DNA of 64,000 bases from Francisella endosymbiont of Ornithodoros moubata (GTDB taxonomy: Bacteria; Pseudomonadota; Gammaproteobacteria; Francisellales; Francisellaceae), in assembly GCA_002095075.2 (NCBI GenBank), contig LVCE01000002.1, positions 331,820 through 395,819 of the forward strand, read 5' to 3'. The notes beneath the pieces are model-generated. The model searched no databases. It was not told the DNA's origin and saw only the letters and a list, made by a program, of their open reading frames with translations. Below, one piece after another: positions 10,370 through 19,507 of this stretch. The translations under genes were made by a program, and so were the position numbers. Position 1 is the stretch's first letter, and each line of letters opens with the position of its first letter.

Positions 10370-10740
10370 TCATTGGAAAATGTTACCACTAACTACACCA
10401 CTTAGTCTTATAATATCCTTATTTTTAGTAAAATATTGTGGTGAATTTTGACTTAGGTTTATATCAATAGTAGTACCTGATGAGCTATTTATTACACTAA
10501 TTCCAGTAGGTGTGTCATAAAGTTTGCTGTGATATATTTCTATTATTTTTAATGTCATCTTCTATATTAGCTTTTACATTACCAATAATATTTATAGATT
10601 CAATAATTGCGGCATGTTCTTTGTAGTTTGAGTAGGTTGGTATTGCCACCGCTGCTAAGATCGCAATTATCGCGATAACTACCATTAGCTAAACTAGTGA
10701 GAAACCTATTTGCTTTTGTCTTTGTATAGTTTTTAATAAA
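10370..10740 (-). pseudogene. Type IV pilin gene with stop codon at the Glu5 position
   Basis: The minus strand reads QRQKQIGFSLV, then TAG at 10689-10691, then LMVVIAIIAILAAVAIPTYS. The leader and helix match the intact PilA almost residue for residue, and the stop falls exactly on the conserved Glu5 of the mature pilin (GAG to TAG). A later stop or frameshift near 10555 precedes a final open piece ending at 10370 (GISVINSSSGTTIDINLSQ). No proper start codon is visible upstream of the leader. It is the middle gene of the three-pilin row. Nonsense at codon 5 would abolish the product even without the other damage. Confidence 0.85.
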
Positions 10741-10857
10741 TCTAAAAAATACACTTAAATTGGATTATGTGTAAAAAGATCAAAATAGAAATTAGGATAA
10801 GATTTTAGATATAAAAAAGCCACATAGGTAGCTAGGGTTCTACACTAAACGTTATTT

Positions 10858-11250
10858 TTAGTTTGTAGTACAGTTAGATGGTGCTTGAGATGAAGTAACT
10901 CCTGAGATATTACAAGCCCAAGTAATTGCGCCGCTGTCAACAGTAGGTGTTAATATCATTGATGAGCCCGATACTATATCAGAAGTAACTTGTGTTATCA
11001 CTCCATCAGCTACACTTACACCTGAAGGAAGATTTTCTGCAGTTACTCCAGTTGCTGAGCCATTGTTATTTGCAATACCCTCAGCAACTTCTGCTTTAAC
11101 TCCACCAAGCTGTGCCATTCTTGTACCAAGTTGAGCACGTGTAGTGTAGTTAAAGTACATTGGGATAGCTACAGCTGCTAGGATAGCGATAATCGCGATC
11201 ACTACCATTAACTCAACTAGTGAGAAACCTTTTTGCATTTTCTTTTTCAT
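10858..11250 (-). CDS. pilA: Type IV pilin PilA
   Basis: A 130-residue type IVa pilin. The leader MKKKMQKG is cut by prepilin peptidase after Gly8, exposing FSLVELMVVIAIIAILAAVA with Glu5 for assembly. A C-terminal Cys pair (WACNISG...SNCTTN) would form the disulfide loop. A ribosome site AAGGAAAA precedes the ATG. It is the only intact gene of a three-pilin row. In F. tularensis this locus (recalled as FTT0890c) is a virulence-linked pilin that is deleted in the LVS vaccine strain, so the sequence is not LVS. The pilin is reported to be O-glycosylated by PglA, whose gene at 25952-27390 is broken here. Confidence 0.93.
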   Translation of the reverse strand: MKKKMQKGFSLVELMVVIAIIAILAAVAIPMYFNYTTRAQLGTRMAQLGGVKAEVAEGIANNNGSATGVTAENLPSGVSVADGVITQVTSDIVSGSSMILTPTVDSGAITWACNISGVTSSQAPSNCTTN

Positions 11251-11973
11251 AGTTTGTTTTCCTTATTTTATTAGGTTGTTTACATTGTAATAATACGATA
11301 AAGACGCTTTTACCATATGCCTTTCATTATATTCTTTAAAATATATCATGCAAGTGATTTATTTAAAATTTGACTATATTTTTATGATAATTTTATACAT
11401 ATAGACGTTACTGATTTGGTATATTTAGAGTTATAAAGTATAGTAAAATATTTTAAAATAAATTAATTAATAATAAAATATAGCTGTAATTAATATTATT
11501 GAACTATGATTAAAATTTACTTTTATATTTACAAGAAGAGATGATCACAACGCTGATTAGGTGTTTCTTAATAATTATATAATGATAATTTTTTGTAGGA
11601 GTATGCTTTAGGGATATTTTTAAAGACAAAGTTTAGGGAATTGATACAAAGACAACCACTAGTGATTGCCTTTAACATAAAAAACATCATTGATGACATA
11701 ATCATAACCTTCGCGTATTAGCTATAACTAGAATTTGATATAGTAGTTAATCAAGCATACAAAAGTCCTGCTGAATTTATTTCAGTATTTCACGATAACT
11801 ATTGATTTTATTGAGTATTTTTATTTTGATTATGCTGAATAATTGAGTTTACGGTAATTAATTATAAGTAAATTTTTATACTACTATTATGATGGATTAG
11901 CTATAGATTAGTGAAATAATATTATTTTGTTATACTAAGCTTGTAACTATCTATTAACTGGAAGCTTTTATAT
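11251..11973. other. 723-base intergenic region between pilA and lpxE
   Basis: No protein-coding similarity was found in any frame. It is divergent, so it must hold the promoters for pilA (minus) and lpxE (plus), but no clear -35/-10 pair stands out in the A+T-rich sequence. It contains one degenerate palindromic repeat at 11764-11794. Confidence 0.5.
11764..11794. repeat. Degenerate dispersed palindromic repeat
   Basis: AGTCCTGCTGAATTTATTTC then AGTATTTCACG has the core CTGAATTTATTTCAG, a near-palindrome, and matches the type seen at 10219-10246 and 20711-20737 in inverted orientation. Confidence 0.45.
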
Positions 11974-12693
11974 ATGCTCAGACAAAGATTACAAGCAAAT
12001 TTTCAAGGCTTCAAAGATATTTTTAGAAAACCAAAGCTACACAATGATAAATTGCCTACATATCTACAGTTAAAGTATACATTTATACCATTATTAATTT
12101 TGGTAATCTTTACGTACTATAATTTAGATACACCGGTTGAGAACTGTATCAAGTATTCTATGCCAAGTATTGTTGGTGTGATCTTTGGTAAAATTACTGA
12201 TGTTGGTAAGGCAGAGTATATCTTGATAATTTGTGGCGTGATAGTGTTAGCACGTTTGTTTAGCGATAGTGAAAAATTATCTGCTAGTGCTATAACTTTG
12301 TTTAACAAGGTATCGGCCTATGCTGGCTTTATCTTGGTGACTGTAGCTATTAGTGGTATTTTGGGACAGATACTTAAGATGATAGTAGGGCGAGCACGTC
12401 CTAAATTTTTCTTGGAGTATGGCTCACATTACTTTCAACATTTTTATGCACCAGGTTATGATTTTGCAAGTATGCCATCAGGACACTCAATCACAGTTGG
12501 GGCAATGTTTATAGCATTTTTTTATATCTTCCCTAAGCTAAGGTATCTTTGGTATGTGCTAATTGTTATATTTGCTGGTAGTAGAATCATAGTTGGTTCA
12601 CATTACCCTAGCGATGTAATCTTTGGGGTTGCTTTTGGTTGCTACTGTACAGCATATATATACTATTGGATGAAAAATAGAGAGATTATTTAG
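11974..12693 (+). CDS. lpxE: Lipid A 1-phosphatase LpxE-type PAP2 phosphatase
   Basis: A 239-residue membrane phosphatase. The three-part PAP2 phosphatase signature is complete: KMIVGRARP at 135-143, PSGHS at 168-172, and SRIIVGSHYPSD at 203-214 with the catalytic histidines. Hydrophobic helices occur around residues 36-52, 83-95, 115-135, 174-188 and 191-205. Gene order (next to pilA and folD) matches the locus I recall as the characterised F. novicida LpxE, which removes the 1-phosphate of lipid A on the periplasmic face of the inner membrane and lowers TLR4 stimulation. By sequence alone a PgpB- or LpxF-like activity would be possible. Intact, and likely a single-gene transcript before folD (151-base gap). 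Confidence 0.85.
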   Translation: MLRQRLQANFQGFKDIFRKPKLHNDKLPTYLQLKYTFIPLLILVIFTYYNLDTPVENCIKYSMPSIVGVIFGKITDVGKAEYILIICGVIVLARLFSDSEKLSASAITLFNKVSAYAGFILVTVAISGILGQILKMIVGRARPKFFLEYGSHYFQHFYAPGYDFASMPSGHSITVGAMFIAFFYIFPKLRYLWYVLIVIFAGSRIIVGSHYPSDVIFGVAFGCYCTAYIYYWMKNREII

Positions 12694-12844
12694 ATTTCTA
12701 ACTCAAACCTATGCTAATAGCTTATTTTATTAAAAATATTAAAGATATTTTGTAAAAAAATACTCTCAAAAATTCCTAAAGATAGCCTAAAATTTGTTAT
12801 CATATTAACTATCATTTTTAGTTATACAGATAAGCTACCAAATA

Positions 12845-13702
12845 ATGATTTTAATAGATGGTAAGTCTCTCTCAAATGACCTCAAAGAGAGATTAGCAAA
12901 TAAAGTCCAAGAATATAAGCATAATACAGCAATAACTCCAAAACTTATCGCAATAATTGTTGGTAATGACCTGGCGAGTAAGACATATGTGGCCTCGAAA
13001 GAAAAAGCTTGTGCCCAAGTTGGTATAGATTCCCAAGTGATTACACTACCAGAGCATACGACAGAGTCAGAGCTTTTGGAGCTGATTAATCAGCTAAATA
13101 ATGACTGTAGTGTTAATGCGATTTTAGTGCAGTTACCACTACCAGCACATATCAACAAAAACAGTGTAATATATAGTATAAAACCAGAAAAAGATGTTGA
13201 TGGTTTTCATCCTACAAATGTTGGTAGACTACAGCTTAGAGATAAAAAATGCCTAGAACCTTGCACACCTAAAGGTATCATGACTATGCTAAGAGAGTAT
13301 GGTATAAAAACAGAAAGGGCCTATGTGGTAGTTGTTGGTGCAAGTAATGTTGTAGGTAAACCAGTATTACAACTACTACTAAATGCTAAAGCTACTGTGA
13401 CAACTTGTCATAGATTTACAACTGATCTTAAATCACATACTACAAAAGCAGATATCCTAATTGTTGCAGTTGGCAAGCCTAACTTTATCACAGCTGATAT
13501 GGTCAAAGAGGGTGCTGTAGTTATCGATGTTGGTATTAACCACGTTGATGGTAAGATAGTTGGTGATGTTGATTTTGCCGCTGTCAAAGATAAGGTCACA
13601 GCGATTACTCCAGTACCTGGAGGGGTTGGGCCAATGACAATTACTGAACTTTTATATAATACTTTTCAATGTTGCAAAGAGCAAAATGAGGAATCAAACT
13701 AA
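12845..13702 (+). CDS. folD: Bifunctional methylene-THF dehydrogenase/cyclohydrolase FolD
   Basis: A 285-residue enzyme of normal length that interconverts 5,10-methylene-, methenyl- and 10-formyl-tetrahydrofolate with NADP, supplying the formyl groups used by purine synthesis. Motifs: [10 protein letters not shown] at 47-56 (catalytic Tyr and Lys), [14 protein letters not shown] near 120 (folate-site Asp), [12 protein letters not shown] near 165 (nucleotide-binding loop) and [10 protein letters not shown] near 260. Its TAA overlaps the purM ATG by one base (TAATG), so it heads a translationally coupled block folD-purM-purCD-purN. The coupling fits its role, because PurN downstream consumes 10-formyl-THF. 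Confidence 0.97.
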   Translation: MILIDGKSLSNDLKERLANKVQEYKHNTAITPKLIAIIVGNDLASKTYVASKEKACAQVGIDSQVITLPEHTTESELLELINQLNNDCSVNAILVQLPLPAHINKNSVIYSIKPEKDVDGFHPTNVGRLQLRDKKCLEPCTPKGIMTMLREYGIKTERAYVVVVGASNVVGKPVLQLLLNAKATVTTCHRFTTDLKSHTTKADILIVAVGKPNFITADMVKEGAVVIDVGINHVDGKIVGDVDFAAVKDKVTAITPVPGGVGPMTITELLYNTFQCCKEQNEESN

Positions 13703-14745
13703 TGGCAGGCCTAAAATATGAAGATGCTGGTGTAAGTATCGAAGCTGTCAATCAAGCTGTAGAAAGAATGAAGGATCATGTCAAAAAGACTTTTACCCAA
13801 GATGTTTTGATAGGTTTAGGTAGTTTTGGTTCTTTATATTCACTAAAAAATATCATCAACAATTATCAAGATCCTGTACTAGTACAGTCTATAGATGGGG
13901 TTGGTACTAAGACAAAAATTGCGGTAATGTGCGGCAAGTTTGAGAATCTTGGTTATGATCTTTTCTCAGCAGCAACAAATGATATCGTTGTAATGGGCGC
14001 TAAGCCAATTACATTTCTAGATTATGTCGCGCATGATAAGCTTGACCCTGCGATTATGGAAAAACTTGTTAATGGGATGTCAAAAGCTTGTGCTGAGTGT
14101 GGTGTCTCGTTAGTAGGTGGTGAGACCGCTGAGATGCCTGGAGTATATCAAGCTGGTGAGATTGATATGGTTGGTGTTATCACGGGTATAGTTGATAGAA
14201 ATAGGATTATTAATGGTGAGAATATCAAAGAGGGTGATATCATCTTTGGTCTTAGCTCATCAGGATTGCATACAAATGGTTATTCTTTTGCGCGTAAGCT
14301 ATTTTTTGATGTAGCAGCTAACAAACATACTGATACCTATCCAGAGTTAGAGGGTAGAACTATTGGTGATGTGCTACTTGAGCCACATATTAACTACACT
14401 AATATTATTAATGATTTCTTGGATAATGATGTTGGTATCAAAGGTATGGCACATATCACTGGTGGTGGGTTTATTGAGAATATTCCACGCGTATTACCAC
14501 AAGGATTAGGTGCTGAAATTGTCAAAGATAGTTTTGAAACGCCAGCTATTTTTAAGCTAATGCAGAGAATAGGTGATATTAGCGAGTTTGAAATGTATCG
14601 TTCATTTAATATGGGTATTGGTATAGCCATAATTGCTAGCCAAGATCAGTTTGACAAGATGCAAGATTTAGCTAAAAAGCATACTAATACAAAACTATAT
14701 CAAATTGGTAAAATCACAAACTCAGGGAAGGTAGAAATTATCTAA
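13702..14745 (+). CDS. purM: Phosphoribosylformylglycinamidine cyclo-ligase (AIR synthetase) PurM
   Basis: A 347-residue PurM catalysing ATP-dependent ring closure of FGAM to aminoimidazole ribotide, step five of purine synthesis. Recognisable blocks are YEDAGVSIEAVNQAVERMK at the start, VLIGLGSFGSLYSLK, SIDGVGTKTKIAVM, DLFSAATNDIVVMGAKP, CGVSLVGGETAEMPGVY (ATP-grasp-like Gly-rich loop), FGLSSSGLHTNGYSFARKL and GMAHITGGGFIENIPRVLP. The ATG overlaps the folD stop, and its own stop overlaps the purCD ATG, both as TAATG, so reinitiation coupling is likely through the block. Intact. Confidence 0.97.
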   Translation: MAGLKYEDAGVSIEAVNQAVERMKDHVKKTFTQDVLIGLGSFGSLYSLKNIINNYQDPVLVQSIDGVGTKTKIAVMCGKFENLGYDLFSAATNDIVVMGAKPITFLDYVAHDKLDPAIMEKLVNGMSKACAECGVSLVGGETAEMPGVYQAGEIDMVGVITGIVDRNRIINGENIKEGDIIFGLSSSGLHTNGYSFARKLFFDVAANKHTDTYPELEGRTIGDVLLEPHINYTNIINDFLDNDVGIKGMAHITGGGFIENIPRVLPQGLGAEIVKDSFETPAIFKLMQRIGDISEFEMYRSFNMGIGIAIIASQDQFDKMQDLAKKHTNTKLYQIGKITNSGKVEII

Positions 14746-17054
14746 TGCTTGATAAACAAATCATTGCTAATAATATAAAAAATGTTCTCAAATCAACAAA
14801 CCTTGATATTAAAAATAAATATATAGGTAAAGTAAGAGATATGTACTTTACTGATGACAAGAGTATTTTGATATCTACAGATAGGCAATCTGCTTTTGAT
14901 AGACCTTTAGGTTTTATTCCATTTAAGGGACAAATTCTTGCTCAATCATCAGTGTGGTGGTTCAAAGAAACTGCGCATATTGTCAAAAACCACTTTATAA
15001 CCTCTCCAGATCCAAATGTTGTCATCGCGAGAAAAGCAAAAATACTACCGATCGAGTTTGTAGTTAGAGGTTATATAACTGGTTCGACTTCGACATCTTT
15101 ATGGACACATTATCAAAATGGTAGTCGTGACTATTGTGGAAATATCCTACCAGAAGGTTTAAAGAAGAATCAAAAGTTATCGCATAATATTCTAACCCCG
15201 ACAACAAAAGAGCAAAATCATGATCGCCCAATTTCAGCAACGGATATAGTCAAAGAGGGTTGGTTAACTCAACAGCAGTGGGATTTTGCTTCACAAAAAG
15301 CTCTAGAACTTTTTAAGTTCGGGCAAAAAAAAGCCTTAGAACATGGTTTAATCTTGGCAGATACTAAGTATGAGTTTGGCATTGATGAGAAAACTGGGGA
15401 GATTATTTTAATCGATGAGATTCACACCCCAGATAGCTCAAGATTTTGGTTAAAAGATAGTTATGCCGAGAAGTTTGCCAAAGGTCAAGAACCTGAAAAT
15501 ATCGATAAGGAATTTTTTAGACTATGGTTTACAAAAAACTGTGATCCATATAATGATGAGGTTTTACCACAAGCACCACAAGAGCTAGTTGTAGAGTTAT
15601 CACAAAAATATATAACTCTTTTTGAAATGATAACAGGGCAAAAGTTTGAAGTACCTAGAGATTTAGAAAATATAAATCAGCGTATTGTTAAAAATGTTAC
15701 AGATTATTTGAATATGGAGAAGACAGTGAATATTCTTCTAGTAGGATCAGGAAGTAGAGAGCACGCGATAGCAGAAGCTGTAAACAAAAGCACTATTGAA
15801 AATAAGCTTTTTTGTATAAGCACAGCGATTAATCCTGGGATAGAAAAGTTAGCGCAAGGCTATCTCGATGATATTTGTAATTGTAATCAAGTGCTTGAGT
15901 ATGCAAAATCACAGCATATTGATATTGCAATTATCGGTCCTGAGGCACCACTTGAAGTAGGTCTAGCAGATGTACTTAAAGCAGAGGGGATTGGTGTAGT
16001 TGGACCAACCAAAAAATTAGCGCAAATTGAAACTTCGAAAGGTTTTACTAGAGATTTGATTCGTGACTATGGTATTGGCGCTAATCCATTCTTTAAAAAG
16101 TTCTCGACAATGGATGGAGTCGAAGAGACTCTAAGAGAGTATCAAAATCAATTTGTCATAAAAGCTGATGGTTTGTGTGGTGGTAAGGGCGTACTGGTCT
16201 GGGGTGATCATTTGCATAGCCTTGATGAGGCGATTAGACATTGTCAGTCATTAGTAGATGTAGGCAAAGAGTTTGTTATCGAGGAGAAACTTATTGGTCA
16301 GGAGTTCTCGCTAATATCATTTACTGATGGTAAAAATTTTATCCATATGCCAGCAGTGCAAGATCATAAGCGTGCACATGAAGGTGACAAAGGCCCAAAT
16401 ACTGGCGGTATGGGTACTTATTCTGATGCTAATCACAGTTTACCTTTTTTATCTGATTCTGATATCGAAACAGCAAAACAAATCAATGAAAAAATTATCA
16501 AAGCTTTAGCCGATAAGTTTGGTGAACCATACCAAGGTATCCTCTATGGCGGCTTTATGGCAACTAAGGATGCTACTAAAGTGATTGAGTATAATGCGCG
16601 TTTTGGTGATCCTGAAGCTATGAATTTACTTAGCTTACTAGAGACAGATTTTGTTGAGATTGCTAAAGCTATTACACAAGGTACACTCGATACAGTCAAG
16701 GCTAAGTTTAAAAATCAAGCAAGCGTATGTAAGTATCTAGTACCTCTTGGTTACCCAAATCAATCAGTTAAGAACTTTAAGATAGATATTTCGCAATGCC
16801 CTGATAATGTTGAGCTTTTCTTGGGTGCTGTTGATTATAAAGATGGCAAGCTAATTGGTACAGGCTCTAGAGCTATAGCTGTACTTGGCTTAGGTGATAC
16901 TATTGCTGAAGCGGAACAAAAAGCAGAAAATGCTGTCAAAAATATTTATGGTAAACTATTTCATCGTCCAGATATTGGTACCAAAGAGCTTATCAATAAG
17001 CGTATCAAACACATGAATTTGCTGCGTGGTAATAAATATCAGGAGCTTAAATAA
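14745..17054 (+). CDS. purCD: Fused SAICAR synthetase and GAR synthetase (PurC-PurD)
   Basis: A 769-residue two-domain protein. Residues 1 to about 325 are SAICAR synthetase of the longer type: YIGKVRDMYF, STDRQSAFDRPLGFIPFKGQ, PIEFVVRGYITGSTSTSLW, LADTKYEFGID and DEIHTPDSSRFW. From residue 329 (NILLVGSGSREHAIAEAV) to the end is GAR synthetase, an ATP-grasp ligase with VVGPTKKLAQIETSKGF, KADGLCGGKGV, GPNTGGMGTYS and EYNARFGDPEAMNL. The two domains catalyse non-consecutive steps (8 and 2) of purine synthesis, so the fusion ensures co-expression more than channelling. It starts at the TAATG overlap with purM; purN follows after 3 bases. An A8 tract near 15327 is in frame. Confidence 0.95.
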   Translation: MLDKQIIANNIKNVLKSTNLDIKNKYIGKVRDMYFTDDKSILISTDRQSAFDRPLGFIPFKGQILAQSSVWWFKETAHIVKNHFITSPDPNVVIARKAKILPIEFVVRGYITGSTSTSLWTHYQNGSRDYCGNILPEGLKKNQKLSHNILTPTTKEQNHDRPISATDIVKEGWLTQQQWDFASQKALELFKFGQKKALEHGLILADTKYEFGIDEKTGEIILIDEIHTPDSSRFWLKDSYAEKFAKGQEPENIDKEFFRLWFTKNCDPYNDEVLPQAPQELVVELSQKYITLFEMITGQKFEVPRDLENINQRIVKNVTDYLNMEKTVNILLVGSGSREHAIAEAVNKSTIENKLFCISTAINPGIEKLAQGYLDDICNCNQVLEYAKSQHIDIAIIGPEAPLEVGLADVLKAEGIGVVGPTKKLAQIETSKGFTRDLIRDYGIGANPFFKKFSTMDGVEETLREYQNQFVIKADGLCGGKGVLVWGDHLHSLDEAIRHCQSLVDVGKEFVIEEKLIGQEFSLISFTDGKNFIHMPAVQDHKRAHEGDKGPNTGGMGTYSDANHSLPFLSDSDIETAKQINEKIIKALADKFGEPYQGILYGGFMATKDATKVIEYNARFGDPEAMNLLSLLETDFVEIAKAITQGTLDTVKAKFKNQASVCKYLVPLGYPNQSVKNFKIDISQCPDNVELFLGAVDYKDGKLIGTGSRAIAVLGLGDTIAEAEQKAENAVKNIYGKLFHRPDIGTKELINKRIKHMNLLRGNKYQELK

Positions 17055-17057
17055 ATA

Positions 17058-17639
17058 ATGTCTAAGCTAAATCTTGTTATATTAGGCTCTACACGTGGGA
17101 CTAATATGCAAGCTATAATAGATGCGATAGCAAATAAGCAACTAAATGCTCAGATAAGCCTAGTAATCTCAAATAAACAAAATGCTTATATATTACAAAG
17201 AGCAATGCAGCATAATATCGTAACTAAGCTTATCGCAGCTAAAGGCGTATCTAGAGAGCAGTCTGATGAACTGCTTGTAAGAGAAATTAATAAGTACAAT
17301 CCTGACTTGATTTTACTGATAGGTTTTATGCGTATTCTAAGCCCTGTATTTGTCAAAGCTTTTAAAGGTAAAATTTTAAATATTCATCCATCATTGTTAT
17401 CAAAACATGCTGGATTAATGGATTTGGCAGTACATCAAGCGGTAATAGCTGCTGGTGATAGTGTTTCTGGGTGTACTATTCACCAAGTAACTGAAGAGGT
17501 TGATGGTGGCGATATTGTTCTACAGCTTAAGTGTGATGTTACTAAAGATGATACTGCCGAGAGCTTAAAGACTAAGGTGCAAGCTTTGGAGAATGAGGCT
17601 TGGGTTGAAGTTATTAGAAACTGGCATTTAAAAGAATGA
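17058..17639 (+). CDS. purN: Phosphoribosylglycinamide formyltransferase PurN
   Basis: A 193-residue GAR transformylase using 10-formyl-THF at step three of purine synthesis. Motifs: VILGSTRGTNMQAIIDAI at 8-25 (phosphate-binding loop), LLIGFMRILSPVF at 86-98, NIHPSLL with catalytic Asn108 and His110, SGCTIHQV at 137-144, and EVDGGDIVLQ with catalytic Asp149. Three bases separate it from purCD, so it ends the folD-purM-purCD-purN block. The length is slightly below the E. coli enzyme (212). The following 261-base gap breaks the transcript unit before purE. Confidence 0.95.
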   Translation: MSKLNLVILGSTRGTNMQAIIDAIANKQLNAQISLVISNKQNAYILQRAMQHNIVTKLIAAKGVSREQSDELLVREINKYNPDLILLIGFMRILSPVFVKAFKGKILNIHPSLLSKHAGLMDLAVHQAVIAAGDSVSGCTIHQVTEEVDGGDIVLQLKCDVTKDDTAESLKTKVQALENEAWVEVIRNWHLKE

Positions 17640-17900
17640 ATTTAAATGTTTATATACTATTTCGTCACTTAGTGCGTAAGTTTTGATGACATGCTTTTAA
17701 ATTGTAAAAAAAGTATACAAAAATACTAGCACATGCTATCACTAAATTATCAAATATTGGTAGTTACAAAGCTCGACAAGCTCAAACAACCGTTAATTGA
17801 TAATAGCTTTAATCACAAATGTGTTTTGAGTATTAATGATTAGTTGGTATTCTAGGAAAATAGAGGATAACATATTTTTTAGCCTAAGAGGAGATAAGAA
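17640..17900. other. Gap between purN and purE
   Basis: No gene is seen. The gap includes a repeat-like GCTCGACAAGCTC near 17771-17783 and a strong ribosome site for purE, AAGAGGAGATAAG, just upstream of the ATG at 17901. A promoter for purEK probably lies here but no clear pair of boxes is visible. Confidence 0.45.
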
Positions 17901-18395
17901 ATGAGTGTAGATGTGGGTGTAATAATGGGCTCTAAATCTGATTGGAGCACAATGAAAGAGTGTTGTGCTATCTTAGATAGTTTGGGCATTAGCTATGAGT
18001 GTGAAGTAGTATCTGCGCATCGAACTCCAGATAAGATGTTTACTTATGCTGAAACTGCTAAAGATAGAGGTCTTAAAGTTATAATAGCAGGAGCTGGCGG
18101 TGCCGCGCATTTACCTGGAATGGTTGCTGCAAAAACTGCCTTACCAGTATTAGGGGTACCAGTTAAATCAAGTACACTTAATGGACAAGATAGTTTATTA
18201 TCAATAGTGCAGATGCCAGCAGGTATTCCAGTAGCTACTTTTGCAATTGGTATGGCAGGAGCAAAAAATGCAGCACTTTTTGCTGCTAGTATCTTGCAAC
18301 ATACAGATGCAAATATTGCAAAAGCGTTAGCTGAGTTTAGAGCTGAGCAAACTCAATTTGTTTTGGATAATCCTAATCCTAGGGAGCATCAATAA
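17901..18395 (+). CDS. purE: N5-carboxyaminoimidazole ribonucleotide mutase PurE
   Basis: A 164-residue class I PurE that moves the carboxyl group of N5-CAIR to give CAIR. Motifs: [19 protein letters not shown] at the start, [12 protein letters not shown] with the catalytic His near 45, [15 protein letters not shown] at 64-78, [20 protein letters not shown] and [10 protein letters not shown]. Class I (not the CO2-using class II) is consistent with the purK gene that follows and overlaps it by one base (TAATG). The start is set by AGGAGAT about ten bases upstream. Intact. Confidence 0.97.
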   Translation: MSVDVGVIMGSKSDWSTMKECCAILDSLGISYECEVVSAHRTPDKMFTYAETAKDRGLKVIIAGAGGAAHLPGMVAAKTALPVLGVPVKSSTLNGQDSLLSIVQMPAGIPVATFAIGMAGAKNAALFAASILQHTDANIAKALAEFRAEQTQFVLDNPNPREHQ

Positions 18396-19492
18396 TGAAA
18401 ATAGGTATTATCGGATCTGGGCAACTTGCAAGGATGTTAAGTCTAGCAGGTACGTCTTTAGGTTTAGAGTTTCATTGCCTTGGTAAGGCAGGAGACTGTG
18501 CCGAAGAAGTAGTCAAAACTGTCACGGATATTGAGCTAACAAAGGTAAATGATGTTGTAGCTTGGGTAAAGCAGTTTGATGTGATAACTTTTGAAAATGA
18601 AAATATATCTCATGAACTTATCAAAGCGATAAATCATGAGGTAAATGTGTATCCATCAGCTAAGGCTATAGCTATTTCTCAGGATCGTTTACTTGAGAAA
18701 TCTTTTATGCAGGATCATAAGATTGCTACAGCAAAGTTTATAAATATCGATAGTTTGACAATACTTGAAAGCACTATTAGTGAATATGGTCTACCAGCTA
18801 TACTTAAAACACGCCGATTTGGCTATGATGGCAAAGGTCAGTTTATAATTAAATCGCAAGAGGATATCACTAAAGCATGGGATGCACTCAAGGATGCGCC
18901 AGGTGGACTTATTTATGAAGCTTTTGTTGATTTTGATTATGAAGTTTCACAAATATGTACAGCTGATCTTAAGGGTAATATTGCCTTTTATCCATTAGCT
19001 AAAAATACTCATAAACTGGGTATTATTGTTGAATCTGAAGCTCCTTTTGAAAATAGTGTACTTGCCGAAAAAGCACAACAAATTGCTAAAATTCTAGTCA
19101 AGGAATTTGCTTATGTTGGTACATTAGCGATTGAGTTTTTTGTCAAGAGTGATGAGCTAATTGTCAATGAAATAGCGCCGCGTGTGCATAATAGCGGTCA
19201 CTGGAGTATTGATGGGGCAGTTACATCACAATTTGAGAATCATGTGCGTGCTATTACTGGATTGATTTTAGGTGATACAACTAGCCGTAAAACAGTTATG
19301 CTAAACTGTATTGGTGCAATGCCAGCGACAAAGGATCTAGCTGCTTTAGATAGAGTTAAAATTCATAGCTATAATAAAGCATCTCGCAAAGGGCGTAAAG
19401 TAGGTCATTTAAATCTTAATTTAAATGATGAAACTGATGAATATCAGCTACTGCAAGCTAAAAAGTTAATTGCGTTATCTGAGAATCTATAA
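18395..19492 (+). CDS. purK: N5-carboxyaminoimidazole ribonucleotide synthase PurK
   Basis: A 365-residue ATP-grasp enzyme making N5-CAIR from AIR, bicarbonate and ATP. It begins [19 protein letters not shown] (the typical GGGQLxxM loop) and has SQDRLLEKSFMQDHKIATAK, PAILKTRRFGYDGKGQF (ATP lysine and Gly-rich loop), GLIYEAFVDFDYEVSQI, and NEIAPRVHNSGHWSIDGAVT, which holds the metal-binding Glu and Asn and the phosphate contacts. Its ATG overlaps the purE stop. It ends 15 bases before queH, so all three may be co-transcribed. Intact. Confidence 0.96.
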   Translation: MKIGIIGSGQLARMLSLAGTSLGLEFHCLGKAGDCAEEVVKTVTDIELTKVNDVVAWVKQFDVITFENENISHELIKAINHEVNVYPSAKAIAISQDRLLEKSFMQDHKIATAKFINIDSLTILESTISEYGLPAILKTRRFGYDGKGQFIIKSQEDITKAWDALKDAPGGLIYEAFVDFDYEVSQICTADLKGNIAFYPLAKNTHKLGIIVESEAPFENSVLAEKAQQIAKILVKEFAYVGTLAIEFFVKSDELIVNEIAPRVHNSGHWSIDGAVTSQFENHVRAITGLILGDTTSRKTVMLNCIGAMPATKDLAALDRVKIHSYNKASRKGRKVGHLNLNLNDETDEYQLLQAKKLIALSENL

Positions 19493-19507
19493 AAGGAATT
19501 TTTAATC

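Noticed and set aside
11251..11973. A hidden gene or small RNA in the long pilA-lpxE gap
   Set aside because: No open frame with protein-like content and no hairpin followed by a T-run was found; only a degenerate repeat is visible.
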